The notes beneath the pieces were generated by a model. The model had not been told where the DNA came from and did not search any database. It saw only the letters and a program-made list of their open reading frames with translations. DNA of 60,711 nt from Ettlia oleoabundans. Lineage: Eukaryota > Chlorophyta > Chlorophyceae > Chlamydomonadales. The stretch is taken from NCBI GenBank assembly GCA_019693395.1, contig JAAMXP010000595.1:1-60711 (forward strand). Direction: 5' to 3'. Position numbers and translations under genes: made by a program. Shown here piece after piece: positions 12,321 through 24,449 of this stretch. Numbering within the stretch: the stretch's first letter is position 1; each line of letters begins with the position of its first letter.

Positions 12321-15300
12321 ATGGCTGAGCAAGAGGCAAAGAAGGAGGAGCAGGAGACAGTGGCGGGCATTCTGCTGACGTGTGGCGCCACAGACTGGTA
12401 CGGCATCGGCCGCACCAAGGAAGTTCGCCCAGAGTACCCCAACCTCTCCGTGCCACACAGGCTCAAGTCACTTGAGGTGCGGGTGGTATTCAGCTTGTCA
12501 ACATCACACCTGCCTCTCCGGGCGAGTCATGCCAGAGTGGCAGTTCGGGCAGCGCATCCCCGGTGGCAGCAATGCTGTGTGCATTGCATACCACTTCGAA
12601 TGGCCTGATCCCTGCTTTGCTTGCTTGCTTGCTTTCCCTTCATATTGCTCCATGTCTGCTTCTCAGTAGGGCATTAAGGTGGCTTTCATAGCGGCGGGTG
12701 CCTCAGCCTGCCACTCCATCATTGGAGATGTCAACGGTGTGTGCTACACTTGGGGACGCAACGAGGTGCGGGTGCAGTGTCCTGCCCAATGATGCACATT
12801 GCGTCAAACCCAGACTTGCTTTTAACACCTGATGATCTTGGATTGGCAGTATGCTGGTGAAGTTCCTTTTGACGATGCAAACCTCACGTGACTGTGTCCA
12901 TTGATGGCCAAGGCGCGTCTTGCACGAGATTCCCGTCACCAAGCCCCAGTTGCTACCCACCGTGCCCTCATATATGCACTGCCCCCCCGCTGCCTGCCTG
13001 CCTGCTGCCTGCAGAAGGGCCAGCTTGGCCTGGGGGACATGATCAACCGCAACAACCCCACTGTGGTGCCGGGCCTGCGTGGCAAGCGTATAGTGGGCGG
13101 CTCAGCGGGGCGCAACCACTCCGCCGTCATCACCGCCACTGGGGAGAGCTACACCTTTGGGCTGAACCAGTACGGACAGCTGGGCACAGGGCAAGTGCGC
13201 AAGCTCAAGGGCGCCGAGGACATGTCGCTCACACCACAGCTGGTGAGGCTTCTGCAGGGCAACTCACGCACCGGCAGCTGCGCAGTTTATATCAAGCGGT
13301 GCCCGCACGACTCGCACCATTTTGTGAAAAGCGCATGATGAGAGGCTTAAGCTGGGGCGTGATGGATTTGTCAACTGGCCCAGCTTGTGTTAGGCGGTTC
13401 TTCCGCAGTTGTTGCCTGGGAACTATACCATGCACCAGACTGCTGCGCCAACCCGCACAACTGCCGTCGGGACCGTTTGTGCCAATCCCAATAATCTTCC
13501 CTCCCTTGTTTGCCCCGCCACTTGTTTGTGGTCAGGCAATGGTGTCCAAGTGCACCAAGGTGGGGTGCGGCGTGGACTTCACCATGTGGCTCTGCGACGG
13601 CAAGCTCTGGAGCGCTGGCTGCCCGCAGTATGGACAGCTGGGCCATGGCACAGACAACTCGTACAATGCAGGTGCGGTACCGTCCATGGGCGGCTGCTGC
13701 TCCCAGAGCGCACCAACCCGGGGCCAGCATGCAAGTGACAGTTGCGCCACAAGCTAGCTGTTCTGGCCTCTCTCATCCATCGCTGGCCTATCCCCCATCC
13801 CGCCTTCCTTGTTTTTACGTACACAAAGACCATCCTTCCTGCCTTCCCTCACCGGTTCACACCATGCTCTGACCCAGCCCTCTTGCTCCACTGCGTCCTC
13901 CTGCATTCCCCCTCAACCTTGGTCTGGGCTGCAGCGGACAGCAGCGTGAAGATGGTTTTTGAGCCGCAGCCGCAACCACGCATCATCGCCTCACTGGCGG
14001 AGAAGACAGTGACGCAGGTGGGTGTTGTGTGCACTGGCAAGCCAGTCCGGCACTACAATGTGCTGGGCAAGCACTCAGCTGCATAGCCAACAGTGGGGCA
14101 TAGGATGGCATGGGCCCTGTGGCATTATAAGGGGTCAAGGGCTGGGAGGCGCCCTGCAGTTCATCTCAGCCATCCGCCGGCCAGCCAGCTTGTGCGCATG
14201 TACTGTCGAATTGACATCCTGTCTGCCGCCCTCCCTCGCACTTCAGGTGGCTGTTGGCTACAACCACACCATTGCGGTGGCCTCAGATGGCGGTGTGTGG
14301 ACCTGGGGCTTTGGCGGCTACGGCAGGCTGGGACACAAAGTGCAGCAGGTGGGGTGCAGTGCAGCAGCAAGGCGGCAAAGCGGCAAGCTGTTATGTTGCC
14401 TGCTTGCGGCCGGCATCCTGCTGCGCAGGTAGCTATTGGTGCAGCTTAAAGCCAAGTATTATGTTATGGCCCCTGCAGGACTTCAGCAGCGCTCGTACTT
14501 AACTAACACACATTCTGCCCTCTTCTGCAACACTGGGACAAGTCATGCAGCGTGCGACTGCCAACAAATGTGCTCCCATCCTATCATTCTGGCCTCACCA
14601 ATCTCTTCCATGCCCAACGCGCACCAACCTGGTGTCTTCTTTATGATTTTGATTGTCCTGGCTTCATCATTTCTTCCCTCCTTCCTCCCTTCCTTACCTC
14701 CTCACAGGATGAGTACAAGCCGCGGCTGATTGAGGTGCTGACGGGGCGCATCACCGTGCCCGCTGACGCGGTGGTGGCGGCTGGACAGACCGCCTCCTTC
14801 TGCACCATCGTGGGCGGCCAGCTGTTTGCCTGGGGCAAGCTGAAGCCCTCCGGTGAGGGGATGGGGCAGCAGGGTTGCAAAGAGCAGGTTGCTGTGCTCC
14901 AGTCGGGTGTGGCAGAGGCATGCCAGCATGGGAGCCGGGTGCAATGCACAGCAGTGAGGTGCAATATTTTATGATTCACGGTGGTCCTGGGCAACGCTAT
15001 GCTTCCTACCCAGAGTTCCAAGTTGTCTGGAACAGCGCACCAGACCACAGCAGTGTGGATTAGTAGTGCATTATGCATCATTGATTTGATTATTTCAATA
15101 CCTCTTACCTCATTGAAGGCGACAACCTGATGTACCCCATCCCATACGAGGGCCTGTCGGGCTGGAACATCAAGAGCCTGACCTGCGGCAGCAGCACCTT
15201 TGCATGTGCGGCCACATACGGCAAGGAAAAGTCAACCATCACCTGGGGCCACTCAAATGGATACAGGTCCGATGCTTTGCACTGCTGTTAACTGGGTATG

Positions 15301-16041
15301 GCGTATGCTTTGCTGCTATTGGGTATCCACGCTGCAAACGGAAGGAAGGCGGGAGCAGGATGCCGCTCTTGGTCTGTGTCTTTTCACCCTGCATAGCTGG
15401 CAGTGACTGTGCCACCAGACTAAAACAACGTCGTTCCTGCTTTATCCACTTGAAAGCCAACATTTTGTATGCATGTCGAGTACGAGCTGCCCATCTGCGT
15501 GCTTGCCTGCCTGTCTGTCTGTTGTCTGTGTGTTATATCTACCGCAGTGAGCTGGGCTATGGTCCTGCCGGCAAGAAGAGCTCTGCCAACCCCGACAAGT
15601 GCATGGCGCTGGAGGGAGCAGACACGCTGCAGGTCCGGAATGGGGGAGGGGAGTAGGAAGGGAGCAAAGTGATGGAGTGCAGTTGTGTGTCACACCTATG
15701 TCCTGGCGTTTGGGAGACGTCAGCAGTATCTGTTACCAATGAGATATTGCGGTGGTGCCAGGTCGCTAACCCCACCTCACAAACAATCCTCCCCAACAGC
15801 CTAGCCGCCAACACCCACAAATATGTTTCACATGCCTCTGCAGGTTGCCATGGGCTTTGGCCACAGCCTGTTCCTGGTTCGTGAAGGAGATGCCAAGACA
15901 GAAGCGGCGCCTGTGTGGGAGGCACCCTGTGAGAAAGACGAGTCAGCACCCAATGCTGGCGGCGGCACCAAACGCAAGGCGCCTGCCAGCGGCAGCGCCA
16001 AGAGCGGCGGTGCCAAGAGCAGCAAGCCAAAGAAGAAGTGA
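12321..16041 (+). CDS. RCC2: RCC2/TD-60-like RCC1-repeat protein
   Basis: Ten exons close in phase to 458 residues: 12321-12476, 12670-12765, 13015-13242, 13536-13671, 13935-14017, 14247-14348, 14708-14852, 15119-15266, 15548-15632 and 15844-16041. The protein is a seven-bladed RCC1 propeller. Repeats are visible as CYTWGRNEKGQLGLGD, YTFGLNQYGQLGTG, GCPQYGQLGHGT, VWTWGFGGYGRLGH and SELGYGP, each with the G-x-N/H-x-S/T turn. The order and the WGFGGYGRLGHK block match RCC2 rather than RCC1. Human RCC2 is a centromere/cortex regulator of small GTPases (Rac1, Arf6). The C-terminus is Lys/Ser-rich (KRKAPASGSAKSGG and KPKKK), a likely nuclear-localisation or nucleic-acid-binding tail. The role in algae is inferred from homology. 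Confidence 0.92.
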
Positions 16042-16225
16042 AAACGGGGGAGAGGGGTTGAATAACCAACAGTTGGAGCAACGATCAAAGAGCAGTTGAC
16101 AGTTGGGGTTTGGCTCTCGTCCTGGTCCTGCGCACAACTCATATCTTTCAACTACAATCTCATCATGAATCCAACTGCGCGCTGATGTGTTTTAACTTCT
16201 CATGCTTGCGCGTATCGTTCCATCC

Positions 16226-17620
16226 CTAATTGCTCACATCGACCACACAAATTTTCCAACGGGTATAACTTGCGACAGGCAGAGCTGCAGTTGAGCCATG
16301 AACGCCATCAGTCAGCCAACACGCTTGCTTCAGCATGCATTCTCCTAGCTGGGGGTCGAGCCACTGTTGTGCCAAGTCCACGACTGCAATCTGCCAATTC
16401 TGGAACTGACTCTCGGCTATAGGATCCCCTGAAATCATTGTTATTAACCATCATCACCACAATTTAGGGCTTATCTGCACAATGGGACAGGACGCGAAAT
16501 GTAATCGCACACAGTGGATGTGCTGCATATGCCTGCTGGCTGCACAGCAACCTTTCTTCACATATTGTCTTGCACCTGAACAGCATTCTTTACAGCGAAG
16601 CTCTTGTCCAAACCCCACGAGCAGCAATCAGTGCCTCTATATTGCCCCACCGCTAAATTGCCAACCCGCCATCCATCATCCTGCCCCGCGTTTCACGACT
16701 CCCCACCCACTCTGTGCGCCACCCACCCTGCTTGAGGTCCTCCTTAGCCGAGGAGCTGCCCATGCCCGACTTCTCCTTGAGCGAGTCGTACATCAGCTTG
16801 GCGGAAGTGGCGGCACCCTGAGTAACAGCAATACATTGAGGGTGAGGCAGGGGGGGAAGGGCCCCTTGTGGTGATATTGGCAGTAGGGTCCTCAAGTGGA
16901 AGAAACCGCATGTTTAGGAATGACAAGTACCAATCAACTCAAAACTGATCCTGGGTGCATGTTGATAATTCGCAAAACGAGGACGCGTCCATGGCTCAAA
17001 ACATGAAGAATGCAGCATGAGGATGGCAAACAGCATGCATTTCATGGCTACCGGTTCACCATTGGCTTACCCTTGCTGCGTTCTTGGCCATCTCGCCCAC
17101 ATCCTTGGTTGCCTCAGTCACGTCACCCTCGGCAGCATGGCGGATCTGCAACAGGCACCATAAGAGGGTAGGAGCAATCAGATCCCCTGGTTGTGCAATG
17201 CACAGGCCAGTACATTACAAGGTGGGGTGCGCTTACTGGCTTGCAGCTTGCTGGGGCGCAGGGTACAGGACGTGTGGCCTCACCGAATCCTTGGTTGCCT
17301 CGTCTGTCTCATGCGCCACCTGTTGCACGTTGGCAAACATAATACGACTTGGTGAATAGCTGGCACAAGAAGTGAGATAATTGCTGGCAGTGCAGTCCAG
17401 TGGTAGTACAGGGCTGGCGGAAAAGCGTCGGCGGCGCCCAGCTACAGCACAGCGGTCGCTGGATGCACTTTAACCCCACCTGCTGCGACTTTGTGGTGCG
17501 GGTGTCCGTCTCCAGCTTATCGCCTGAGACACCGCCCACGGCAAAGCCCCGGACCGCGCTGCAACCAGTGGGGCGCAGCAACTGCTGCTGCAGGGACCTG
17601 CGTACGATAGCCAGAGACAT
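16226..17620 (-). CDS. Small LEA-like, probably mitochondrial, protein
   Basis: Five exons (17620-17480, 17319-17284, 17145-17071, 16817-16727, 16428-16226) give 181 residues in phase. The N-terminus MSLAIVRRSLQQQLLRPTG, followed by a GFA motif, looks like a mitochondrial presequence. The middle exons encode hydrophilic 11-mer-like segments, VAHETDEATKDS and EGDVTEATKDVGEMAKNAA, rich in Ala/Lys/Glu/Thr. This is the pattern of group-3 LEA or seed-maturation-like proteins, which form amphipathic helices on drying. The last exon (Gln/Trp/Cys-containing) is the least certain. Without its splice the frame would run on to a stop at 16653. No enzyme motif is visible. Function as a desiccation or stress protectant is inference from composition. 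Confidence 0.6.
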
Positions 17621-17969
17621 GAGGTATTACGGTTGAGAAGAGGAGGTGGATGTAAAAAGCACAATGATCGGATTAACCGAGGCACCATGGAGGGAGTACC
17701 TTTGGTGTGGCCAGAGGACCTTGGCATCAGGTCCAGTCAGCAGCTTCGGGTCACTGCATGCAACCCTGTCAACACTTATTTGAACGATTCTGCAGTATTG
17801 TCACATCAGCATAGCATATAAGGCGCCCAGGGCTGTCGGGAGCCCCAAATCAGCGCGGCGGCACGGCCGGAGCATTGGCCACCGCCGCCAGCTCAGCAGT
17901 GCCCGCTGCTTGCTTTCCGCAAAGGAAACCGACACCCACCGCTCTGCAGCTGCCTTAAATTGCTACCCC
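17621..17969. promoter_or_regulatory. Divergent promoter region LEA-like gene / dienoyl-CoA isomerase
   Basis: This is a short bidirectional spacer. AT-rich sequence near 17790-17820 (ending GCATATAAGG) resembles a TATA element about 150 bp before the isomerase ATG. No gene is present. Confidence 0.45.
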
Positions 17970-19514
17970 ATGACGCGCTTTACCAGTCTCACTGTCTCGG
18001 CTGACAACGATGTCGGGCAAATCGTGCTCAACCGGCCAAGGAAGAGCAATTCCATCGACAAAGCCATGTGGGAGGAAATACCAGTTGCCTTGCAAGAGCT
18101 CGTCGCGAGAGGAGCACGGGCGGTGAGCTTCAGCTCCCCACCCACCTCATGCTGCCGTCGCACGCCTTTGGCTGTCCGGAACTCAGCAAACATCACAAAC
18201 GTGCCACATTTCTGCAACTTGCAGATCGTTCTCAGCGGCGCAGGGAAGAGTTTCTGTGCAGGCATAGACCTGGATTCACTCCTAGCCGAGTTCCAGCCAC
18301 AGGCCGAGGAGCCGGGTGGGCAGGGCTGCCCCGGCCGCCGTCGCTACCACTTCCGCAATTTTGTGTTTGTGCTCCAAGACGCAATGAGCGCGTTTGAGGC
18401 ATGCCCGGTCCCGGTCATCGCCGCAGTGCACGGCCACTGCGTAGGTGCGGGGGTTGACATGATCACAGCCTGCGACATCCGGCTGGCAACAGCGGCGGCA
18501 AACTTCTCGGTGAAGGTGAGCCCCAATGCAAATCCCTCTTACCAAGTGGTAGCCCCTGCTGTGTGTCAGCAGCCGGACACTGTTATTGACGACGATTTTG
18601 AGATGCAGCTTTGTGCCCAGGTGTCACTTCTGCTCGTGTAGACCCTCATGTTGCCTCACCACTCATCCGCATGCTCACTACCCCTGTGACTGGTGCTTGC
18701 AGGAAGCCGATCTCGGGATTGTTGCAGACATGGGCACATTACAGCGTCTGCCCAGCATAGTGGGCCATGGAATGGCGACAGACCTTGCACTCACAGCTCG
18801 CAATTTCTCAGGTGGATCACTCCAGAACCACTTGATTGGTTAAGGGCATTAAGTCACACCTGCGCTGCATTTATGGCATGGCACCAACTGCTTGCATACT
18901 CTGCTTGTCAGGTGTCTAATGGTGGCAAGAGCTGTGCCTGGGGCCCAGTGCCCCCCNNNNNNNNNNNNNNNNNNNNNNNNNNNNNNNNNNNNNNNCCTTA
19001 CCACCACCACCATCAACTGACACTGCTGCTGGGCGACCTCTGTTCCACACTGGCAGGCACTGAAGCCAAGGAAATGAAGCTGGTGAGCCAGACATTTGAC
19101 AGTCAACAGGCACTGATGACAGGGGCTGTGGCACTGGCCCGCAGCATTGCAGCAAAGAGCCCGCTGGCTGTGGCTGGCACCAAGCGTGTGCTGCTGTACC
19201 AAAGGTGGGTGGCAAGTCAGCTGCATGACACGACTTGCCAGCCTGCGTGCCTGCAAGGCCCTCACGCCTGCCTGCCCGCTAGCTTTGCCCCATCAGGCAC
19301 TGCCAGGACAGTGCACAGTTTTACTGTTTCATGCATGAGCATGTGCATAGTTGGGTGCCCCACCTGCTGTGCTAGTTGCAGGGACCATAGCGTGCATGAC
19401 GGGTTGGACTATGTGGCCACATTCAACGCCGCGGTACTGCCTCAGTCGGCGGACCTACAAGAGGTGTTTGCAGCCAAGGCGGAGGGCAGGAGGCCGCTGT
19501 TCAGCAAGCTGTGA
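17970..19514 (+). CDS. ECH1: Peroxisomal delta(3,5)-delta(2,4)-dienoyl-CoA isomerase
   Basis: Five exons (17970-18122, 18225-18515, 18703-18811, 19057-19204, 19382-19514) give 277 residues of the crotonase fold. The CoA/oxyanion segment is SGAGKSFCAGIDL. HGHCVGAGVDMITACDIR supplies Asp129, and EADLGIVADMGTLQRLP supplies Glu149 and Asp157. These align with the three acidic residues that catalyse the 1,5-proton transfer in rat ECH1 (Asp176, Glu196, Asp204). The ADxGTLQRLP motif separates this isomerase from ordinary enoyl-CoA hydratases. The last three residues are Ser-Lys-Leu, a canonical PTS1, so the enzyme is expected in peroxisomes. There it processes odd-position double bonds of unsaturated fatty acids during beta-oxidation. 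The start is the first ATG in frame. An N gap lies in intron 3 and does not affect the coding model. Confidence 0.95.
18957..18995. other. Assembly gap (39 N)
   Basis: A run of N lies inside intron 3 of the isomerase gene. It follows a C run and precedes an ACC-rich tract, so a simple repeat probably broke the assembly. Confidence 0.95.
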
Positions 19515-19852
19515 TGCGCAAGAACAGCGTGCCAGTGGAACAGCGTGCCGCCCACTGGGCTGGCGAACCGCTTCCTGTGTCCCGTGCTTGTCTTCCAGCT
19601 GCTTGCTTTTGTCATGACTCTCCTCTGGGCACCGCTATGCTCTGCTGCTTTTTCACTTCCTGCCTTTTCTCTTGCTCTCTTGTTTTGTCGCTTGCAACCA
19701 GGTCAATTATGCAAACATGCGAACGTCGTGATGGTGACAGATGCATGTTTTACGACAACAAACAGTTGTTGGGCTGGTATTGACGCAGCATGGTAGTACA
19801 ATGTTAAGCTCAAAGGGCCAAGCAGCAACCCGCATAAAGCGGTCCTGGCGGC
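19515..19852. other. Convergent 3' flanks of the isomerase and J-protein genes
   Basis: Pyrimidine-rich sequence between two convergent stops. No gene was recognised. Confidence 0.5.
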
Positions 19853-22800
19853 CTAGCGGCCATGGAAGCGAAGTATGCTGCGTGCCCATGCACGCAAACT
19901 GCCGCCACTGCCCGGTTCATCTGTCCCCTGCTCCCCAGCTGTCGTGGCTGCTGCGGTTGCTGCCCTGATGCGCCCGAACAGCCCTAGAGGTTGCCTGCCC
20001 CGCCGCTCATGGTCCAAGCTGTCGAAAGCGGCGGTAAGGAGCAGCACCGCGGGATGCAGCCAGGCGGGGTGCTGCTGCTGTGAGTGACCCGCCCACTCCA
20101 AGCACCATCCCCCTGGAAAAGGGCAGGCAGGGAGGCGTGGGGAATCAGGGACGTGGGACAGGTTGCAAACAGGTTGTGTTATAGGAGGCATATGGCAACT
20201 GGGCACTTCAGACGTAGCAGGGTTAAAAAGTGACAGCATGCCAACAGCCATGCTGTTATCCCAGGCATTCCTCGCACAGCGTGCCCTGCCCAAAATGCTT
20301 CACCTATCCCGGAAGCTGCAGCGTGGTAGCACCAGCCGCAGCGCACCTATGTCATGCGTGTATGCCAGCGGCTTGAACAGCCACAAGGAGGAGGGTGGCA
20401 GCCAGGCGCGTCGCGCTCGGCACACCACCAGGCGTCTGGGGCGGCGGGAGGTGAGGCCCAGGGTTGCAGGCTGGGCGGCAAAGGTGAGGTGCCTGCACCC
20501 GCAGGGGAGGGTGGAGTTAACACATTGGCTAGCAACGATCCACCAGTTTACCTGCAGTACAGTTAGCTGAGCAAAAGGCAACCATATTCTCCCACGCATC
20601 AACAGTGGCCGATTTGGGAGGGCTGGCTGCTTGCAAAATGCAACGCTAGAGGCACATGCACTGGTGGCTCCTGCCACAAGGAGCATGCACCAGCCACACG
20701 CCACAACCTCCCCCGCTCGCCCAGTCACAGCCCATGCACCTGACCAGAGGCGTCTGCGTGTGAAAAACGGTGTGCGTATGCACCCCATCAGCGTTGAGCA
20801 GGCGTGCTGACGAGGCGGTTGAGCTGCCTGGGTCCAGCTGCTGCGCCTCAATCTGAGCTAACAACTCCCCACTCCGATTGTAGATGCCTATCACCTCGGC
20901 AGGCAGCGGGCGCGGGAGCTGTCCCTGCTGCCGGTTCTGCTGCTGCTGCTGCTGCTGGTGTTGATGCTGCGGGTTGCCCTGGCGGTGGCTGCCTTGCTGC
21001 GACCGATCCTGATGCAGCGCCGAGCCAGCCAGGCCTCCTGTTGAACTGCTGCAGCTTGCACTGACATTTAGATCAACACCACTGGTGCTGCCGCTACTGC
21101 TGCCGTTGCTATTGCTGCGTGCGTTGTTCTGCTGCGGGTAGTGACGCACCGCACTGGCCATCACCTCGCCATTGAGGTACAAATCCAGTACATCAGCCTC
21201 CGCCTGCTGTTCCTGACACCCCTCCTCATCTGCTGCCTGACACCTGCTATCCGCCTGTCCCTCCTGCCACGCGGCATGCTGTGGCTGCTGCTGTGCTGCA
21301 AGCTGCTGCCAGCCGTGCCCGTGCTGCCCGGGCGGCGCTGGCACCGGGTCTTTCTGATGCTGCTGCGCCTGCTGCCTCTGACCCACTGAAAGGCTGCCAG
21401 CGTCCCAGTCAGCCCGCGCGTCATGCTGCATACAACTAGCCCCCAACTGCTGCTCCTCGCTCTCTAACAAAGCCGCCCCCGGTGGGCCTGGCGCCCGCTG
21501 CCCCTCCCTCAGAGCCGCCGCTGCAGCCCACTGTCGCTCCAGCAGCACCAGCCGCCGCTCACGCACAAAGCCCAGCACCTGCCGCCCACTGACCAGCTGT
21601 ATGCAGCAGCAAGAGGGCACAGCAGGAACGAGTAATCAAACTGGACGATACTGCCTGAATGCGCGCTGCCTCGTTTGAGAGCGTCAAAACGCAAAACTTC
21701 TGCAACTTTGTGTCTTCGCAACAATCAGCCCATCAGGGCTCTTGACGCAACCTCCAGTCAATGTATGCACTACACCATCAACCACCAAATAAATCCCTTC
21801 CTGCCACCATCAACAGCCAGCCTTGACCAACCTGCAGCAGCTCCGGGCACTCTGGTACTGAGCGCTCATCCGCCTCGAACGCGTCTGGCAGGCAGCCTGG
21901 CGCCAGCTCATTCGGGCCGAGGCGGGGGCCCAGGTAGGCGCGCCGCACAGCCGAGTGCAGCTCCCTGCAAATCACACAGCAACAGGTGGGATGGGCTGCT
22001 TGTGGGGAGCATTAACCTGTACTTTGTGGAGATGGCTGTCTCACAACCATGGCGGCAAGCAGGCCCACGCACCCCTGCAGCTCCTGCCGCACTTGGTCCA
22101 ATGCAGCTGAAGCGCCTGCCGGCTGCTGCTTCAGTATCCGGCCCAGGCCCCAGGAAAAATCCACCTGCAAGGGGGTGTGCAACAGTCAACAGGTAAACCG
22201 GACATGATGGGCAGAACATGAGAGGCATAAAGGTGACACACAAGCCGCAAAGGCCCCCCGGACACTTGGGGCTGCCAGAAAGCTCACTACAACTTGCCAA
22301 CACCACGCATCAAGCCAGCTACAATCCCTACAACAGCTATCATGGCAACCGCCGCACCTCGACTTCACCAAAACTGCCGCCTGCAGCGCTGTGCACGCCG
22401 CTGGCTGCTGCGGCTCGCAGCACGCTGGGCCCGCTGCAGTCACGACTCAGATCGTACAGCTGGCGAGACCGAGCGTCTGACAGCACCTGGTATGCCGCCA
22501 GCAGGCGTGCAAATGCTTCGTGGCTGGGGCTTCCGCCGTTTGCATCCGGGTGCAGCTCTTTGGCTCGCTGCAGCAGAAGGCGCATGACCACTGAGCCGCC
22601 TGGTGGCCTGATCCCCATGCACCTTCAACACAACCTATCCCAATGCAAACGGGTGGTGGGTTGCACAGTAGATGCAACCAAACTACAAGCAGCATATCTA
22701 GGGACAATAGGTAGGATGCATCCCACGAGGTTGTCGGGTGCAGCAAGCATAGTACAGCCACCACAGCGCAAGCGGGCCACGTGCCTGGCGGAACGCCCGC

Positions 22801-22997
22801 TTCAGCTCGGCTCGTGTGGCAGAAGGTGGCACCCCAACGATGTGGTACAGATCTTCAGAGCCCCGCAGGTCGCCGGGAGGCGGCTCAGAGCTGCGGTTGA
22901 AGCACCTGCATGTGCTGGCGGCGCCTGCAGCGGCGGCGCAGACTGAGGCAGGGCACCGGGGTGAAGCGCTGCCCACCCGTTGCAGCACTGGGAGCAT
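19853..22997 (-). CDS. J-domain (DnaJ/HSP40 class C) protein, probably organellar, with long Gln-rich linker
   Basis: Seven exons close in phase to 636 residues: 22997-22785, 22567-22358, 22164-22073, 21964-21832, 21596-20740, 20492-20347 and 20112-19853. The first ~45 residues are Ala/Arg/Ser/Cys-rich, like a transit peptide. The J domain covers about residues 48-115: DLYHIVGVPPSATRAELKRAF, then AKELHPDANG with His-Pro-Asp at about 77-79, then AYQVLSDARSRQLYD. Intron 1 splits it just before the HPD loop and uses a GC donor (CAG|GCACGT). Next comes a conserved-looking block (RRAYLGPRLGPNELAPG and PDAFEADERS), then a low-complexity Gln/His/Ser linker. A C-terminal region is cut by two introns (SLWLFKPLAYTHDIGGW and HPAWLHPAVLLLTAAFDSLD). 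I do not recognise this C-terminal fold; it is beta-rich by eye. It presumably recruits an organellar Hsp70. Confidence 0.8.
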
Positions 22998-23378
22998 TGC
23001 TGCTGGCAAATTTGACCTGCACACAGCTCGGGTTGTCCTTCTAATGCCATCAAGGCGCCACGTCGTCTTCGTTCCAACCCTGGTTCCGCTATTTTGGTGA
23101 TCCAACGCAACCGACGCTGATTGGCGTCGGACAACACATAATTACCCGCCTGGCCGCCCCGGGTGTGTGCCCTGTATTGCGCAACGCGCTTGCAGGTGGG
23201 CACTGAGTGCGCAGAGCAGCCCATTGTGCTGGTGTATGCCGAGGAGGAGCCTCTGGGACAGCATCGAATGCATGTAACAGCTGCTCGTCCGTCCCGCCGC
23301 TTGCGGCGGTTCGCCACTTGCGGCCATGGCCTCCCTAACTTCACCCTAACTTTTGGCTGATTGTGTGCCTTATGCAGC
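22998..23378. promoter_or_regulatory. Divergent 5' flanks of the J-protein and Gln-rich genes
   Basis: No gene was recognised. TTATGCAG directly before the Gln-rich ATG could be a splice acceptor, so an upstream exon for that gene is possible here. Confidence 0.45.
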
Positions 23379-24405
23379 ATGTCCAACCAGTTTCAGCAGT
23401 TCTTCAACGGTGCGCAGCCCCCAACTTTCCAGTTCACAGGTGCATTTAAACATGCCAGAGGTTGTCGGACGGCCTTGCGCAACCTTGGGAGGGAGGCCTG
23501 CTCCTGCACTGCACTGTATGCAGCGGCAGCGTTTCCTGCTCTTGGACAAGGTTTTCGGAAAATTGAGACATTGAGACGGACACATTCCGCCACCTGGGTT
23601 CAAAATGCTATTGCTGCGTGTTGGTAGGCAGCCTGTCATGTACCCACATGCGCCAGCGTCGGCTCTTGCCCTTGCAGCCCCGGCCCAAGTCCAGCTGCCG
23701 TGCCCTGCCGCTCCTGCAGCGGGCCCCAGCGTGGATCAGCTGGTCAACCAGCTGGAGTACAGGTGAAACGATGTTTTTTGTGCCAGCCAGCTGCGCTTGC
23801 TGCATAAAGTGCACGTGCCTGCTGCACCTGCAGTTGGTGCTGTGCTCCTCTGGTTGGTGGATGGGCACGCTTGCTAGGCAAGATCTGCGTGTGGCCACAA
23901 ACTACACAGCCACATTGATGACGGTTCCACATCTTCCCTTAGCCATGTCATACATTCATTGCCGTACGTGCTACCCTTGTGCATTTGCAGCTACCTAGAC
24001 ATCCCGCACCTTCTCTCCCACTCAGACGAGGAAGAGGAGCAGCTGCCCCCCGCTGAGCGGCAACGCAGGCGCCAAGAGAAGCAGCGGCGCGAGGCAGCGC
24101 AGCGGCAGGCGGCCCTTCAAAAGGAGCTTGCGGGGCAGGGCGTGGTGGGAGCGGCCCCTGGGTTCAACCCCACTCCTTACCAGCAACATCTGCAGCAGCT
24201 GGCTGCACAGCAGCAGCAACAGGCCACGTGCGCACCAGCTGTGCAGCAGCAGCAGCAGCACGCACACTTCACTTTCAGCCACCCTCAGCACCAGCAGCAG
24301 CAGGCACAGGCACAGGCACAGTTCAGCTTCTGTCAGGCGCAGCAGCAGCAGCAGCAGGTTAACTTCGGCCAGGGCTCCTTTGGCAGCACTGTGGGAGGTC
24401 GGTGA
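23379..24405 (+). CDS. Gln-rich coiled-coil protein of unknown function
   Basis: Three exons (23379-23439, 23678-23762, 23991-24405) give 186 residues in phase. The N-terminus MSNQFQQFFNGAQPPTFQFT is Gln/Phe-rich. After VDQLVNQLEYSYLDIPHLL comes an acidic patch (DEEEEQLPPAE). A charged helix follows (RRRQEKQRREAAQRQAALQK), then poly-Gln runs broken by His/Phe. I recognise no domain. A nuclear or RNA-granule role would be a guess. The stop is only 44 bp before the next ATG. An in-phase GT...AG pair (24398-24444) could join the two genes into one, but the implied 47-nt intron is short for this locus. Confidence 0.6.
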
Positions 24406-24449
24406 TCGGTAGTGGGACCCTTGTCCATCCCACACACACAGCAGGTACA

